Source: Gilliamella sp. ESL0443 (GTDB lineage Bacteria > Pseudomonadota > Gammaproteobacteria > Enterobacterales > Orbaceae). Taken from it: a DNA stretch of 64,000 nt. The notes beneath the pieces are model-generated. The model did no database searches. It had not been told where the DNA came from and saw only the letters and a list, made by a program, of their open reading frames with translations. The DNA lies in NCBI RefSeq assembly GCF_019469165.1, contig NZ_CP048263.1:1798001-1862000 (forward strand), in the 5' to 3' direction. The translations under genes and the position numbers were made by a program. Positions within the stretch are counted from its first letter, which is position 1. Every line of letters starts with the position of its first letter. Of this stretch, positions 49,018 to 59,608 are shown one piece after another.

Positions 49018-50319
49018 TTAAGCAACTTGTTGATTCATTAATTCTGAGAATGAATAAGTCTTATCTGTTACTTTTGCACTAGCTAATAATAAATCAACTA
49101 CTTGATCTTCAAGTGCAACAGAACGGATATTATCCATTGCTTTCTTATCTTTACGATAATAATCAACCACTTCTTTAGGATCTTCATAAGCAGTTGCAAT
49201 TTCATCAATTAAAGATTGTACTTTTGCTTCGTCAGCCTTTAACTTGTTACTTTCAATGATTTCGCTAAATAATAGTCCAACTAATACACGGCGTTTAGCT
49301 TCTGCTTCGAATAACTCTTTAGGTAGATCCATTGATTGTTTAACATTACCACCAAAACGAGTTAAGGCTTGTTGACGTAAGACATCAATTTCTCGATCAA
49401 TTAAAGCAGATGGAACTTCAATATCATTATTTTTTACTAAACCATCAATGACTTGTGTTTTGATTTTATTGCGAATTGTTGCATTAAGTTCACGTTGCAT
49501 ATTTTTGCGTACTTCTGCTCGTAAACTTTCAACTGTGCCATCAGCAATACCAAATCTTTTCACTACTTCTTCAGTTAGTTCTGGTAACTCAAGTTCTTCA
49601 ACTTTTTTAAGTGAAGCAGAAAATACTGCTGGTTTACCTTTTAAATTCTCAGCATGATAATCTTCTGGGAATGTAACATTAATATCAAATTCATCTCCAG
49701 CTTTGTGACCGATGATTGCATCTTCAAAACCAGGGATCATTCGACCTTGTCCTAATACAAGCGCAAAATCATCAGCTTTGCCGCCTTCAAATTCAGCACC
49801 ATCAACTTTACCTAAAAAGTCAAGCGTGACACGATTTTGTTCTTTCGCTGTCTTTTTAACAACTTTCCAAGTACCTTGTTGTTTACGTAAGGTTTCAATC
49901 ATTGTTTCTACATCAGCATCAACAACTTCAGCTACTGGTTTTTCAACTTCGATTTTATCTAAATCTTTGATTTTAATTTCCGGATAAACTTCAAATTCAA
50001 CAGTGAAAGTATAATCTTCACCATTTTTATATTCTGTTGGAATATATGTTGGCGCACCAGCTGGATTTAATTTTTCTTGGATAATTGCATCGATGAAATT
50101 ACGTTGCATCAAATCACTTAAAGCGTCTTGTAAAATAGAAGCACCATAGCGTTGTTCAACAATTTTTAAAGGTACTTTTCCTTTACGGAAACCATCAATA
50201 CGAACTTTCTTTGCTGTATTGATAAGTTCTTTATCAACTGCTTTGGTAATATCTTCTGATTTAATTGTAATTGATAAACGACGGCCTAAACCTTCTGTTG
50301 TTTCTACCGAAACTTGCAT
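49018..50319 (-). CDS. tig: Trigger factor
   Basis: Ribosome-bound chaperone and prolyl isomerase for nascent proteins. The ribosome-docking signature GFRKGKVP (about 44-51) is present. The FKBP domain spans about 150-245 ([36 protein letters not shown] in parts), and the helical C-terminal substrate cradle follows. Length is 433 aa (E. coli 432). It heads the tig-clpP-clpX-lon order shared with E. coli. Confidence 0.97.
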   Translation of the reverse strand: MQVSVETTEGLGRRLSITIKSEDITKAVDKELINTAKKVRIDGFRKGKVPLKIVEQRYGASILQDALSDLMQRNFIDAIIQEKLNPAGAPTYIPTEYKNGEDYTFTVEFEVYPEIKIKDLDKIEVEKPVAEVVDADVETMIETLRKQQGTWKVVKKTAKEQNRVTLDFLGKVDGAEFEGGKADDFALVLGQGRMIPGFEDAIIGHKAGDEFDINVTFPEDYHAENLKGKPAVFSASLKKVEELELPELTEEVVKRFGIADGTVESLRAEVRKNMQRELNATIRNKIKTQVIDGLVKNNDIEVPSALIDREIDVLRQQALTRFGGNVKQSMDLPKELFEAEAKRRVLVGLLFSEIIESNKLKADEAKVQSLIDEIATAYEDPKEVVDYYRKDKKAMDNIRSVALEDQVVDLLLASAKVTDKTYSFSELMNQQVA

Positions 50320-50404
50320 CTTTATACCTCGGAATTATTGAATATATTTGCTCATAATTATAAATTGATTAATTGAGCTAATTAAATTTATAAAATAGGG
50401 AAGC

Positions 50405-50433
50405 ATTATACCGACCGTAATCGTCTACGTCGA
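50405..50433 (-). promoter_or_regulatory. Likely tig promoter
   Basis: On the minus strand TATAAT (50405-50410) follows TCGACG (50428-50433) by 17 bases. The -35 box matches 4 of 6 and overlaps the last codons of lpxD, so tig has its own promoter although the two genes run in the same direction. The leader is about 85 bases. Confidence 0.6.
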
Positions 50434-51453
50434 GACATTTAATAGCTTCTTCTCAAGTGCTTTCAAACGTTTATTCATTTCATCAATATGTAAAACTAAT
50501 GAAGCTGTTTTACGCCATACTTTATTTTGTTGTAATGGAATACCCGATGAATATACACCCGGCTCAGTAATTGGTCTCATAACCATACCCATTCCAGTCA
50601 CAGTTACTTGATCACAAATTTCCATATGGCCGTTAATAACACTCGCACCACCAATTAGGCAATGGCGTCCAATCTTTAAACTACCAGCCATAATAACACC
50701 ACCAGCAACAGCAGTATGATCACCAATAACATCGTTGTGCGCAATTTGACATTGATTATCAATAATGACGCCATTACCGATGACAGTATCATCTAAAGCA
50801 CCACGATCGATTGTTGTTGATGAGCCAATTTCAACGTTATTACCAATTACTACCCGGCCAAGCTGAGGGATTTTTATCCATTTACCTTTATCATTTGCAT
50901 AACCAAATCCATCTGCACCTATTACTGTTCCTGATTGGATCAAACAGTTTTCACCAATAATACAGTTATGGTAGATAGATACATTAGACCATATTTTTGT
51001 GCCTGCACCGATTTGAGTATCTTTCCCAATAAAACAGCCAGCACCAATACAACAGTTATCACCAAGATTTACACCACTTTCTATAACAGCATTTGGACCA
51101 ATTGAGACATTTTGTCCAAGCTTAGCAGTAGAATCAATCACCGCTGATTGTGCAATGCCTTTAGCTGGTAACGGTGTCGTATCTAAAAGTTGTGCTAATT
51201 TTGCATAAGTAAGATAAGGATCTTTAACAATCAAAGCAGCCCCATTCCAATATTTAAGGCTATCTTCTGTCATAACAACTGCTGAAGCGTTACAAGTTAA
51301 TAAATTGTTTTGGAATTTTTTATCCGACAAAAAAGTGATTTGGCCTTTTGTGGCACTTTTCATTGATGCTACACCGGTGATAGTTAATTCACCATCACCA
51401 TATAATGTAGCATCAAGCTTGTCAGCTAATTGCTCTAGACGAAAAGCAAACAT
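50425..51453 (-). CDS. lpxD: UDP-3-O-(3-hydroxyacyl)glucosamine N-acyltransferase LpxD
   Basis: Adds the second acyl chain in lipid A synthesis. The N-terminal uridine-binding domain (about 1-100) is followed by a left-handed beta-helix of hexapeptide repeats (about 105-300; [22 protein letters not shown] in parts) with catalytic His in [10 protein letters not shown], and a C-terminal helix ([19 protein letters not shown]) for acyl-carrier binding. Length is 342 aa (E. coli 341). Its ATG overlaps the skp stop (TAATG). fabZ and lpxA, next in E. coli, do not follow. Confidence 0.96.
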   Translation of the reverse strand: MFAFRLEQLADKLDATLYGDGELTITGVASMKSATKGQITFLSDKKFQNNLLTCNASAVVMTEDSLKYWNGAALIVKDPYLTYAKLAQLLDTTPLPAKGIAQSAVIDSTAKLGQNVSIGPNAVIESGVNLGDNCCIGAGCFIGKDTQIGAGTKIWSNVSIYHNCIIGENCLIQSGTVIGADGFGYANDKGKWIKIPQLGRVVIGNNVEIGSSTTIDRGALDDTVIGNGVIIDNQCQIAHNDVIGDHTAVAGGVIMAGSLKIGRHCLIGGASVINGHMEICDQVTVTGMGMVMRPITEPGVYSSGIPLQQNKVWRKTASLVLHIDEMNKRLKALEKKLLNVST

Positions 51454-51950
51454 TATTTTTTAACCTTCTCCAAAACTTTGTCAGTAATATCTACAGCGTC
51501 AGAGGCATATAAAACGGTATCTACTCTTAAAATAAGATCATATTTTTCTTCAGCAACGATGGTTTTGACTGCTTCTTGAATTTTGGTTAGTAATTTACCA
51601 GCTTCTTTTGTTTCGCTTTCACGATATTCATTTGCGAAAGCTGTGGCTTTATTCTGAAAATCTGCAATAGTTTTATTTAATTTAGTTTTTTCGGAAGATG
51701 ACAAAGTTAGACCTTCTTTCTTTAAACGTGCAGCAGCTGCATCAGCAAGCTTTTCTTCTTTTTCTAATGCTTTAGCTCTCGCTTCAAATTTTTGGTTCAA
51801 TTCTTTACCGATTGCTTCTCGTTCTGGCATACGATCCATTACGGATTTAATATCGATAACACCAATTTTAGTTTCAGCGTTTGCAAAGCCTGTAAAAAGT
51901 AGAGCAATACTGATGCCAATAACAGATATAATTTTTTTCACTTTATTCAC
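51453..51950 (-). CDS. skp: Periplasmic chaperone Skp (OmpH)
   Basis: Jellyfish-shaped trimeric chaperone holding unfolded outer-membrane proteins. The signal peptide ends at NAE (about 25). The mature part begins [17 protein letters not shown] and has a long Lys/Glu/Ala-rich coiled coil (about 50-125), with the closing strand [24 protein letters not shown] (in parts). Length is 165 aa (E. coli 161). It lies between bamA and lpxD as in E. coli. Confidence 0.94.
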   Translation of the reverse strand: MNKVKKIISVIGISIALLFTGFANAETKIGVIDIKSVMDRMPEREAIGKELNQKFEARAKALEKEEKLADAAAARLKKEGLTLSSSEKTKLNKTIADFQNKATAFANEYRESETKEAGKLLTKIQEAVKTIVAEEKYDLILRVDTVLYASDAVDITDKVLEKVKK

Positions 51951-51982
51951 CTATGTGTATTTTAGTTATTAACAACATGGCA

Positions 51983-54412
51983 TTACCATGTTGAACCTAT
52001 ATTAAATTGGAATTGCTGCGCTGAATCACCATGATATTTCTTTAACGGCTGTGCATAAGAAAATACCAATGGCCCTAATGGGGACATCCATTGAACAGCA
52101 AGACCAGCAGACATTCTAATATCAGATGGGGAACTATAATCAGGAATATTTTTGCCTTTTAGATCCCATTCACTATCCCAAACCGTTCCTGCATCAAAAA
52201 ATACTGATGTCCTAATACTATCTGCATATTTTTCACTTGCAAATGGTGTTGGGACTATTAGCTCCGTACTTCCGAATGCTAAGGCATTACCACCTATTGC
52301 ATCTTTAGAACTAGTACATTGAGCTGTATCGCCTAAGGTTCTACATCCATCTACGCCTGTTTTAAAATATACTGCTTTAGGGCCGACAGTGTTTGTTTTA
52401 AAGCCACGCAATACAGTTGAGCCACCTGCATAGAAATTTTCATAGAATGGTAATTCTTTTCCACCAAATCCGCCACCATAACCTAATCGGCCTCGAGCTA
52501 AAAATACCCATTTATGATCGGCATCAATTGGATAATAATAAGAAGCATCACTAACCATTTTATAGAATCTATTATCAAATACTGGCACTGTCGCTTTTAA
52601 ATTAGCGGTTAGTTTTAACCCATCTGTTGGGAAGTAACCACGATCTAGTGAGTTATATGTCCAATAAGCGTTCAATAACAAATCATTGGTGTCATATGAA
52701 TAAGACTTATCTTTATTTTTCATATTTTCACCCATTGATTCAAAATAGCGCCACATATTATACTGAGGTTTCATATCAGCTAATTTATGATTAGCGTATT
52801 CTGTACCAAAACGAACAAAATTATTTTCACTAATCGGGAAGCCTAGGTCTAAATTAGCCCCCCAAGTTTTACTTGAATACTCAGATTCATCATCATCACT
52901 ATCAGTTTTATAAGTATTGTAGTAAACGCTACCACCTAAACTAACACCATCAACAGTAAAATAAGGATTAACAATCGAAACAGATGCACTTTTATCACTA
53001 CTGGTTGTATTAATATCAAATGAAACGCTATTCCCCGTTCCTAACCAGTTATCTTGAGAAATTCCAGCATTAAAACTTATACCACTGTCTGAGCCAATAC
53101 CCACGCCAAATTTAATACTACCCGTATTACGTTCAGCTACTTTATAAATAATATCAACTTGATCATCAATGCCAGGAACTCGTTCAGTATTCGCTTCAAC
53201 ACTTTCAAAGAAACCTAATCGATTTAAACGTTCTTTACCAAGTTCAACCAAACCATTGCTCAACCATGATCCTTCCATTTGACGAAGTTCACGACGAACC
53301 ACACTTTCACTTGTAATTGTATTGCCGACAATTTTAATATTGCGTACGTAAAAACGTTGCCCTACATCAACTAATACTACTAATTTAACAGTATGTGATG
53401 AGTCATCCATTTCAGGCTGAATAGCTACTTGAGGATAAGCATAGCCAAAATTAGCCAACAATCGCTTAATATTATCCTCAATATCAGTTATTTTTTTACC
53501 ATTATAAAGTTCACCTACAGTAAGCTTTTCTTTGGCTAGTTTTTGGATTGCCTCTTCATGTCCTGCAAAGTTACCTTTAAAATCAAAATCGGCTAACTTA
53601 TATTGTTCACCTTCATGAATATTAATAGTGACATAAATCCCTTTTTTATCTGGCGTTAAGCTAACTTGTGTAGACTCAATATTAAATCGAGCATAACCTC
53701 GATTTAAATAAAAGCTTTGCAACTCATCTAAGTCCGATGCCAATTTTTGCTTTTGATATTTACGATCACCAAGCATATTCCACCAAGGCACTTCATCACG
53801 TAATGAAAACCGTGAAATAAGCTCTTCAGATGAAAAAGCTTTTGCACCCACGATATTGATTTGATCTATTAAAGCAGATTTACCTTCAGCAATAACTAAT
53901 TTTAAATCAACACGATTTCGAGATAATGGTGTTACGACGGCTTTGATTTGAGCATTATATTTACCAACACTATAGTAAAAATCTTCTAGCCCTTTTTCGA
54001 TTCCTGAAAGCATTGTACGATCTAATGCATCACCTTCTCGAATACCGGTACTATCTAAATTCTTTTTCAACATGTCATCTTTGACAGATTTGTTACCAGA
54101 AAAGGTAATACTTGCTATAGTTGGGCGTTCTTGGACATGGATAATTAATCTATCTCCATCACGAGAAACAGTAATATCATCAAAATTACCGCTGGCGTAA
54201 AGTGATTTGATAATGCGACCTAAATCAGATTCATTCACATAGTCACCGACTTGAACAGGCATTTCAAGCATCGCAGCACCGATTGTAACTCGTTGCAAAC
54301 CTTCAAACTTGATGTCCCTAACCACAAAATCATCAACACAAAATGCATTGGAACTATATACTGCTGTGGTACTAAACAGCAAAGATGCTATAAGTAATTT
54401 ATTTATTTTCAT
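51983..54412 (-). CDS. bamA: Outer membrane protein assembly factor BamA
   Basis: Core of the BAM complex. A signal peptide (about 1-24) is followed by five POTRA domains (about 25-420; first begins [14 protein letters not shown]) and a 16-stranded barrel (about 425-809) that ends FNIGSTW, with the terminal aromatic beta-signal. The loop 6 motif VLRGF is visible ([12 protein letters not shown]). Length is 809 aa (E. coli 810). It sits between rseP and skp in the usual envelope operon and is needed to insert the LptD barrel and the adhesin barrel encoded elsewhere in the window. Confidence 0.97.
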   Translation of the reverse strand: MKINKLLIASLLFSTTAVYSSNAFCVDDFVVRDIKFEGLQRVTIGAAMLEMPVQVGDYVNESDLGRIIKSLYASGNFDDITVSRDGDRLIIHVQERPTIASITFSGNKSVKDDMLKKNLDSTGIREGDALDRTMLSGIEKGLEDFYYSVGKYNAQIKAVVTPLSRNRVDLKLVIAEGKSALIDQINIVGAKAFSSEELISRFSLRDEVPWWNMLGDRKYQKQKLASDLDELQSFYLNRGYARFNIESTQVSLTPDKKGIYVTINIHEGEQYKLADFDFKGNFAGHEEAIQKLAKEKLTVGELYNGKKITDIEDNIKRLLANFGYAYPQVAIQPEMDDSSHTVKLVVLVDVGQRFYVRNIKIVGNTITSESVVRRELRQMEGSWLSNGLVELGKERLNRLGFFESVEANTERVPGIDDQVDIIYKVAERNTGSIKFGVGIGSDSGISFNAGISQDNWLGTGNSVSFDINTTSSDKSASVSIVNPYFTVDGVSLGGSVYYNTYKTDSDDDESEYSSKTWGANLDLGFPISENNFVRFGTEYANHKLADMKPQYNMWRYFESMGENMKNKDKSYSYDTNDLLLNAYWTYNSLDRGYFPTDGLKLTANLKATVPVFDNRFYKMVSDASYYYPIDADHKWVFLARGRLGYGGGFGGKELPFYENFYAGGSTVLRGFKTNTVGPKAVYFKTGVDGCRTLGDTAQCTSSKDAIGGNALAFGSTELIVPTPFASEKYADSIRTSVFFDAGTVWDSEWDLKGKNIPDYSSPSDIRMSAGLAVQWMSPLGPLVFSYAQPLKKYHGDSAQQFQFNIGSTW

Positions 54413-54437
54413 CGTATATATTTATAACCTCATCCCA

Positions 54438-55748
54438 TTACAATCGTAAAATATCATTAAATAGTGCAATTCCCATTATTACCATTAATAAAACAAATCC
54501 GATACGAAAAAAACGCTCTTGTGCTTTATTCGATAAGGCATTTCCTTTTATTTTCTCAAAAAATAAAAAAAGCAACTGCCCGCCATCTAACATAGGTAAT
54601 GGAACAAGATTGATAACTCCTAAACTTATACTAATAAAGGCTAGAAAATATAAGTAAGGGGTAAATCCATAACTTGCTGTTTGCCCTGCGCTTTTTGCTA
54701 TTGTAATTGGTCCTGATAAATGTTTTAGACCAATCACTCCTGTTACTAATTGATAAAGAGAACGAACCGTTAACTTAGTCGTTAACATTGTTTGTTTCAT
54801 CGCTTTATCGAATCCATTAAAAAAACCATATTGTTTAATTACTGCATCAGATGTCGGATAGAAACCTGCAACACCTTCTCCATTTCTATTTCTTGTTGGC
54901 TCAAGTGTAAGATCTACGTCTTTATTGTTCCTACTTACTTTAAGTTTTATAATTCCAGCTTTTTTTATAATATCTGTAAAATCATTCCAATTTTGATAAA
55001 AATGATCATTATAACTAATTATTGTATCACCTACTTTTAAACCAGCTTGAGCTGCTGCTGAATCGGGTACAATTTTACTTACAATTGGATAAATTTCCAA
55101 TTGTTTAGGTATAAATCCAAATGCTGTAATTGCAGATTCCTTTTCTATATCAAAATACCAATTACTAATATTAACATCTCGACTAACTACTTGTTGCTCA
55201 ATACCAGTACTATAGGTAACATTAATATTGCTTTTACCTAAAGCAGAAATCAATGCTGCATTTACGTCATTCCAAGAGTCTATTTTAGCATTATCAATCA
55301 TTCTTAACTCTGCACCTGCTGGCATATTGATAGATGCAGCTGGAGTTGAAGGTATAATACTTTTTATTCTAACAGGATAATCAACCACACCCGTCAAAAA
55401 AATAACCCAATAAATAATTAAAGCTAAAACAAAATTGGCAAATGGTCCTGCAAAAATAATTGCAGCCCGTTGCAAAATACTTTTTTTATCAAAAGCGCGT
55501 TGTTCTAAATTAGGGGATAATTCACTCGTTCTGCTATCGAGCATTCTAACATATCCGCCAAGTGGAATCATAGCGATAACTAATTCAGTTCCATTTGAAA
55601 ACCTATGCGACCATATTTTTTTTCCAAACCCGATTGAAAAACACTCTACATGTACTTTACATAGCCGAGCAACCAAAAAATGCCCAAACTCATGAACAGT
55701 AACTAATATACTGATAGTAATAATAAATAACAACAGTGACCAAAGCAA
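54438..55748 (-). CDS. rseP: Site-2 intramembrane protease RseP
   Basis: Zinc metalloprotease of the inner membrane that cleaves RseA in the sigma-E response and clears signal peptides. HEFGH (about 19-23) in the first TM helix and the LDGG motif (PLPMLDGG) near the C-terminus bind zinc. One clear PDZ domain (IYPIVSKIVPDSAAAQAGLKVGDTII, in parts) and a degenerate first one lie between. Length is 436 aa (E. coli 450). It lies between cdsA and bamA. Confidence 0.95.
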   Translation of the reverse strand: MLWSLLLFIITISILVTVHEFGHFLVARLCKVHVECFSIGFGKKIWSHRFSNGTELVIAMIPLGGYVRMLDSRTSELSPNLEQRAFDKKSILQRAAIIFAGPFANFVLALIIYWVIFLTGVVDYPVRIKSIIPSTPAASINMPAGAELRMIDNAKIDSWNDVNAALISALGKSNINVTYSTGIEQQVVSRDVNISNWYFDIEKESAITAFGFIPKQLEIYPIVSKIVPDSAAAQAGLKVGDTIISYNDHFYQNWNDFTDIIKKAGIIKLKVSRNNKDVDLTLEPTRNRNGEGVAGFYPTSDAVIKQYGFFNGFDKAMKQTMLTTKLTVRSLYQLVTGVIGLKHLSGPITIAKSAGQTASYGFTPYLYFLAFISISLGVINLVPLPMLDGGQLLFLFFEKIKGNALSNKAQERFFRIGFVLLMVIMGIALFNDILRL

Positions 55749-55761
55749 AATCAGTAACCCT

Positions 55762-56598
55762 TTAGAATAAATGCAAAGATAATATAGTAAATACAGGAAC
55801 TGCCGCGGTTAAACTATCAATACGATCTAAAATACCACCATGCCCTGGGATAAGATTTCCACTATCTTTAATTCCTGCTTCACGCTTAAACATGCTTTCA
55901 GTCAGGTCACCTAATACCGAAGCCAAAACAGCCAATAGAGAGCTAAATAAAAATTGAGTAAAATTAATATTAAAATAACCAGTTAAGTAAGCGATCACAC
56001 AAACTAAAATTGCTAAACTGACACCACCGATAAAACCTTCTACCGTCTTTCCTGGTGAGACTTTAACAGCCAACTTCCGTTTACCAATCGCTCTTCCAGC
56101 AAAATAAGCACCGGTATCGGTTGCCCATACTAACACAAATACATAGAGCAACCAAATAGCCCCCGTATAACTATTAACACCGTAATTAATAGTCCGTAAT
56201 TCAAGCATTCCTATAAAAAAAGGTACTAAGGTAAAAAAAGCAAACAACAGCTTAATTAATGGTGATTTAGACCAGTATTTTGCTGAGTTAGGATAACCTA
56301 CAACTAGTAACAAAGCGGTTAACCACCAAATAACTGATAAGCAAATTATTAAAGCAAATAACTTACTTTTTAGTGTTGACTCAATTGGTATGAAGTAAAG
56401 CAAAACTATTGAAAAAACAATTAAAAACAAAAGAACTGTTTTCTCGGTTCTTTCTGCTAAAAAATTACTCCATTCCCATGCTGCTAATGCACAAATAGCA
56501 ATGATTAAATAAGAAAATATCGATAAAGGTGCAAAAAATAGTGCAATAATAACAAGGGGAATAAGTACGATGGCTGTTAAAATACGCTGGATTAGCAT
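55762..56598 (-). CDS. cdsA: Phosphatidate cytidylyltransferase CdsA
   Basis: Integral membrane enzyme making CDP-diacylglycerol from phosphatidate and CTP. About eight TM helices. The family signature is seen as SPGKTVEGFIGG, LGDLTESMFKREAGIKDSGNLIPGHGGILDRIDSL (in parts), with metal-binding Asp residues. Length is 278 aa (E. coli 285). The start overlaps uppS by 7 bases, suggesting coupled translation. Confidence 0.95.
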   Translation of the reverse strand: MLIQRILTAIVLIPLVIIALFFAPLSIFSYLIIAICALAAWEWSNFLAERTEKTVLLFLIVFSIVLLYFIPIESTLKSKLFALIICLSVIWWLTALLLVVGYPNSAKYWSKSPLIKLLFAFFTLVPFFIGMLELRTINYGVNSYTGAIWLLYVFVLVWATDTGAYFAGRAIGKRKLAVKVSPGKTVEGFIGGVSLAILVCVIAYLTGYFNINFTQFLFSSLLAVLASVLGDLTESMFKREAGIKDSGNLIPGHGGILDRIDSLTAAVPVFTILSLHLF

Positions 56599-57317
56599 GA
56601 AAGGTCCTCATTTAGAACGCCACCAAAACGCCGTTCTCTAGTGTTAAAAATATTTATCGCTTCATCAAATGATGCCTGATTGAAATCAGGCCACAATGTG
56701 TCAGTAAAATACAATTCTGCGTATGCACATTGCCATAATAAAAAATTACTAATTCGGTATTCGCCACCGGTGCGAATAACTAAATCAACTTCAGGTAAAT
56801 CATTCATACAAATAATCGAGCCAAAATATTCCTCATTGATATCCTGTGGCGTTATTTTACCATCTAATGCTTGTGAAGCTATTTTTTTAGCTGATTCAAC
56901 AATATCCCAACGACCACCATAATTAGCTGCAATATTCAAGGTAAGGCCAGTATTATTTTTTGTTAAATGCTGAGCATCAATAATAAGATTTTGAAGATTT
57001 TGATTAAATTTTGATATATCACCAATGATATTTAATCGAACATTATTTTTATTTAAATTTTTAATTTCGCGATTTAACGCATAAATAAACAGTGAAATTA
57101 AAGCAGTAACTTCATTAGCTGGACGTTTCCAATTTTCACTACTAAAAGCATATAAAGTAAGCACTTTTACATCTAATTTTGCTGCATATGTGACAATTTT
57201 ACGCACCGCTTTTAAACCAGCTCGATGGCCTTTAGCGCGTAATTGATTTCTTTGCTTAGCCCATCGACCATTACCATCCATAATAATCGCCACATGATTG
57301 GGAATATATTGTGTCAT
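56592..57317 (-). CDS. uppS: Undecaprenyl diphosphate synthase UppS
   Basis: Cis-prenyltransferase making the C55 lipid carrier for peptidoglycan and O-antigen. VAIIMDGNGRWAKQR (about 9-23) with the catalytic Asp, YAFSSENWKRP (about 66-76) and the late VDLVIRTGGEYRISNFLLWQ region are conserved. Length is 241 aa (E. coli 253). It heads uppS-cdsA-rseP-bamA-skp-lpxD. frr and dxr, which come before it in E. coli, are replaced by crp, only 47 bases upstream. Confidence 0.96.
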   Translation of the reverse strand: MTQYIPNHVAIIMDGNGRWAKQRNQLRAKGHRAGLKAVRKIVTYAAKLDVKVLTLYAFSSENWKRPANEVTALISLFIYALNREIKNLNKNNVRLNIIGDISKFNQNLQNLIIDAQHLTKNNTGLTLNIAANYGGRWDIVESAKKIASQALDGKITPQDINEEYFGSIICMNDLPEVDLVIRTGGEYRISNFLLWQCAYAELYFTDTLWPDFNQASFDEAINIFNTRERRFGGVLNEDLSC

Positions 57318-57364
57318 GTATAATCTCGTTATATATCTATCATATTAATGATAATTTCGATAAA

Positions 57365-57994
57365 TCAACGGGTGCCATAAACAACTATCGTCTTACCATG
57401 TGCTGAAATTAGGTGTTGATCTTCAAGCATTTTTAAAATTCTTCCAACGGTTTCACGTGAACAACCGACAATTTGCCCAATCTCTTGGCGGGTTATTTTT
57501 ATTTGCATACCATCTGGGTGAGTCATCGCATCAGGCTGTTTAGTTAAGTTTAATAGTGTTTGTGCAATTCGACCGGCTACATCCAAGAAAGCTAGATTGC
57601 TTACTTTTTCTGATGTAACTTGTAACCGGCTTGCCATTTGACTAGCTAATCGCATTAATATATCTGGGTTAACTTGCACTAGCTGTTTAAATTTTTTATA
57701 GGATATTTCGGCCACTTCACAGCTTGTTTTCGCTTTAACCCAAGCACTACGTTCTGTACCTTCTTCAAAAAGACCTAATTCACCTAAGAATTGATTTTGG
57801 TTTAAATACGACAAAATCATTTCATTACCTTCATCATCTTTAATCAATACCGCTACAGATCCTTTTAAAATATAATAGAGAGTTTCGGCTTTTTCACCTT
57901 GATGAATAAGGGTACTTTTCGCTGGATATTTATGAATATGGCAATGAGATAAAAACCATTCCAATGTTGTATCTGATTGCTGTTTACCAATCAT
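57365..57994 (-). CDS. crp: cAMP receptor protein CRP
   Basis: Global cAMP-dependent regulator. I start at the ATG at 57992-57994 ([24 protein letters not shown], in parts), with AGGAAGGA just upstream, giving 209 aa against 210 in E. coli. The cyclic-nucleotide domain has [18 protein letters not shown]; the C-terminal helix-turn-helix reads [24 protein letters not shown], quoted in parts, identical to E. coli in the recognition helix, so the target site should be the same. Confidence 0.97.
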   Translation of the reverse strand: MIGKQQSDTTLEWFLSHCHIHKYPAKSTLIHQGEKAETLYYILKGSVAVLIKDDEGNEMILSYLNQNQFLGELGLFEEGTERSAWVKAKTSCEVAEISYKKFKQLVQVNPDILMRLASQMASRLQVTSEKVSNLAFLDVAGRIAQTLLNLTKQPDAMTHPDGMQIKITRQEIGQIVGCSRETVGRILKMLEDQHLISAHGKTIVVYGTR

Positions 57995-58029
57995 TATTCC
58001 TTCCTCTCTATTCAAATTACTACAGTAAC

Positions 58030-58038
58030 ACTATAACA
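58030..58038 (-). promoter_or_regulatory. Extended -10 element before crp
   Basis: The minus strand reads TGTTATAGT, an extended -10 (TGN then TATAGT), about 36 bases before the crp ATG. No good -35 box lies at 17 bases, which is acceptable for extended -10 promoters. I saw no clear CRP site around it. Confidence 0.4.
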
Positions 58039-58082
58039 AAGTTACAGAATAAATCATATACTCACTAAAATGATTTTAATCA

Positions 58083-58289
58083 TTATTTAATAAATTTAAT
58101 ATCTACTGTTTCGTGTAATTCAGACCAAAAAATTGCAGCTGAACCATTAATTAAATGAAGTTTTACATCATTCACTTTATCTTCAAGTGATTTTTCTTGT
58201 TCACCATAATCAGTCCCTTCACGTAAAACAAAGTATTCTATTAGATTGTTTAATGTAGTTGAATCAAGAGATTGCCAAGGAATTATCAT
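58083..58289 (-). CDS. yheU: YheU family protein (UPF0270)
   Basis: A 68-aa protein matching E. coli YheU through [29 protein letters not shown] and [10 protein letters not shown]. Its function is not established. It has no signal peptide or TM helix and is probably cytosolic. It lies upstream of crp on the same strand with 88 bases between. Confidence 0.9.
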   Translation of the reverse strand: MIIPWQSLDSTTLNNLIEYFVLREGTDYGEQEKSLEDKVNDVKLHLINGSAAIFWSELHETVDIKFIK

Positions 58290-58365
58290 AATTATATTTG
58301 CTAAGTTAACTTACATTAATTTATTTTAACAAGTTAATTGTAAGAAGTGCATACGGAATATTAAA

Positions 58366-58393
58366 TAAAAAAACCACTCAGTTGAGTGGTTTT
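58366..58393 (-). terminator. Terminator of the adhesin/sinI unit
   Basis: AAAACCACTC (58370-58379) pairs with GAGTGGTTTT (58384-58393) around AGTT; the minus-strand transcript ends in a T-run (through 58366). It lies 22 bases beyond the sinI-like stop. Confidence 0.88.
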
Positions 58394-58415
58394 AATTAGT
58401 TTCATTAAATAATGA

Positions 58416-59492
58416 TTAGTTTGCAGTAACTTTAAGTTTGTAGCCTTGAAGACCTGCTTTAGTGCCCATTGAATATTTTGAGTTATGTTTAACTGTAGCA
58501 GAAATATCTCCTAATTCAATTGTTCCATAGCCATGAGTATTATCTCTACCTAATCCAACGTTAATTGCAGCAGCAGGAGCTGCATCTCCCGCATAAGTAC
58601 CATCTAGATGCCATGTATAGTTATATGCTGAAGATTTATTCATATCAGGAGTAGATCCCGTAAAATTAGGGGCATTCGAAATAGTACTACCTGAATTATT
58701 CAACCATACAATAGCCGCTAATTTATCACCATACATTGGAGTTGAAGCTGCATCGGTATTCGCTGTAGTAGCAAGGTTAACTGCTAAATCTACAGAACCA
58801 TCAGACTTATACTTGAAGATACCCAAAGTAGTAGCCCCTGGAAGTTCGACAGGACCAACTGGGTTGTCTGGATCAGGATCACCTGGACCTTCATCGCCCG
58901 TACCTGGATCGTTTGGTTTATCATCATCATCATCAGCCTTAGGAGGATTAGTAGAAGACCAAATATCAGCAACAGTTAACCATTTACCATGGTCTGGACT
59001 ACCAAATTCTGTCCTTTCCTGAAGTTGGAAACCAATTTGTTCAGCCCCTGCCATTGAATTACTAATTTGGAAAGAAATATGACCTTCTTCACCATTAGCA
59101 TCATACGCTATAGCGGTATCAGTGATATCTGTTACTTGTTGCCAAGCACCATTAACACGATCCAATTTCATCCAAACTGTTAATGTACCTGCTACTTTCT
59201 TTGCTGATGTTGGATCTTGATCCCCATCACTATCTTTTAAATTATAAAAAATGTGAATGTAATCACCAACTTTAGCTTTTTCACCATTACCAATAGCAGT
59301 TGCACCAGTAGCATTATTTGAGATACGAACTGTCATAGTATGAGCTGCTGTTCCAGCTTTAGACCACATCACAGGAGCGCTACCTTGAACTGCGTTTGTT
59401 GTAGTTACAGGACTTATTGCATAAGCACTACTTGCAGCATAACCTGCTAAAAACAAGCTTAATGCAATTTTTTTTATTGCTAATTTTTTCAT
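58416..59492 (-). CDS. SinI-family autotransporter-associated protein
   Basis: A 358-aa exported protein encoded directly after an inverse autotransporter, the sinH-sinI arrangement known from Salmonella. The signal peptide ends near AYA (about 25). An N-terminal beta-rich domain (about 26-185) is joined by an acidic Asp/Pro/Gly-rich linker (about 186-218, with DDDDD and repeated PGD/PDP) to a C-terminal beta domain (about 219-358). The last residues GLQGYKLKVTAN echo the end of the neighbouring adhesin, GDQGFKLQVSVN. The function of SinI proteins is not settled; partnership with the adhesin at the surface is inferred. Confidence 0.72.
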   Translation of the reverse strand: MKKLAIKKIALSLFLAGYAASSAYAISPVTTTNAVQGSAPVMWSKAGTAAHTMTVRISNNATGATAIGNGEKAKVGDYIHIFYNLKDSDGDQDPTSAKKVAGTLTVWMKLDRVNGAWQQVTDITDTAIAYDANGEEGHISFQISNSMAGAEQIGFQLQERTEFGSPDHGKWLTVADIWSSTNPPKADDDDDKPNDPGTGDEGPGDPDPDNPVGPVELPGATTLGIFKYKSDGSVDLAVNLATTANTDAASTPMYGDKLAAIVWLNNSGSTISNAPNFTGSTPDMNKSSAYNYTWHLDGTYAGDAAPAAAINVGLGRDNTHGYGTIELGDISATVKHNSKYSMGTKAGLQGYKLKVTAN

Positions 59493-59570
59493 GTTTAACT
59501 TCCTATTTTCTCTAATAAATTAACATGTTATATTTATATGAATACACCATTTTTTGGTGTTGCCTTTTAA

Positions 59571-59596
59571 ATCACCTTCGATAATTCGAAGATGAT
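59571..59596 (-). terminator. Hairpin between adhesin and sinI-like genes
   Basis: On the minus strand, ATCATCTTCGA pairs with TCGAAGGTGAT (one G-T pair) around a 4-base loop, 12 bases after the adhesin stop, with no strong T-run. It may lower rather than stop transcription into the sinI-like gene. Confidence 0.5.
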
Positions 59597-59608
59597 TAAA
59601 ATTTTTCT

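Noticed and set aside
58900-58936. DDDDDK in the SinI-like protein as a processing site
   Set aside because: It resembles an enteropeptidase site, but it lies in a low-complexity acidic linker and there is no reason to expect such processing in bacteria.
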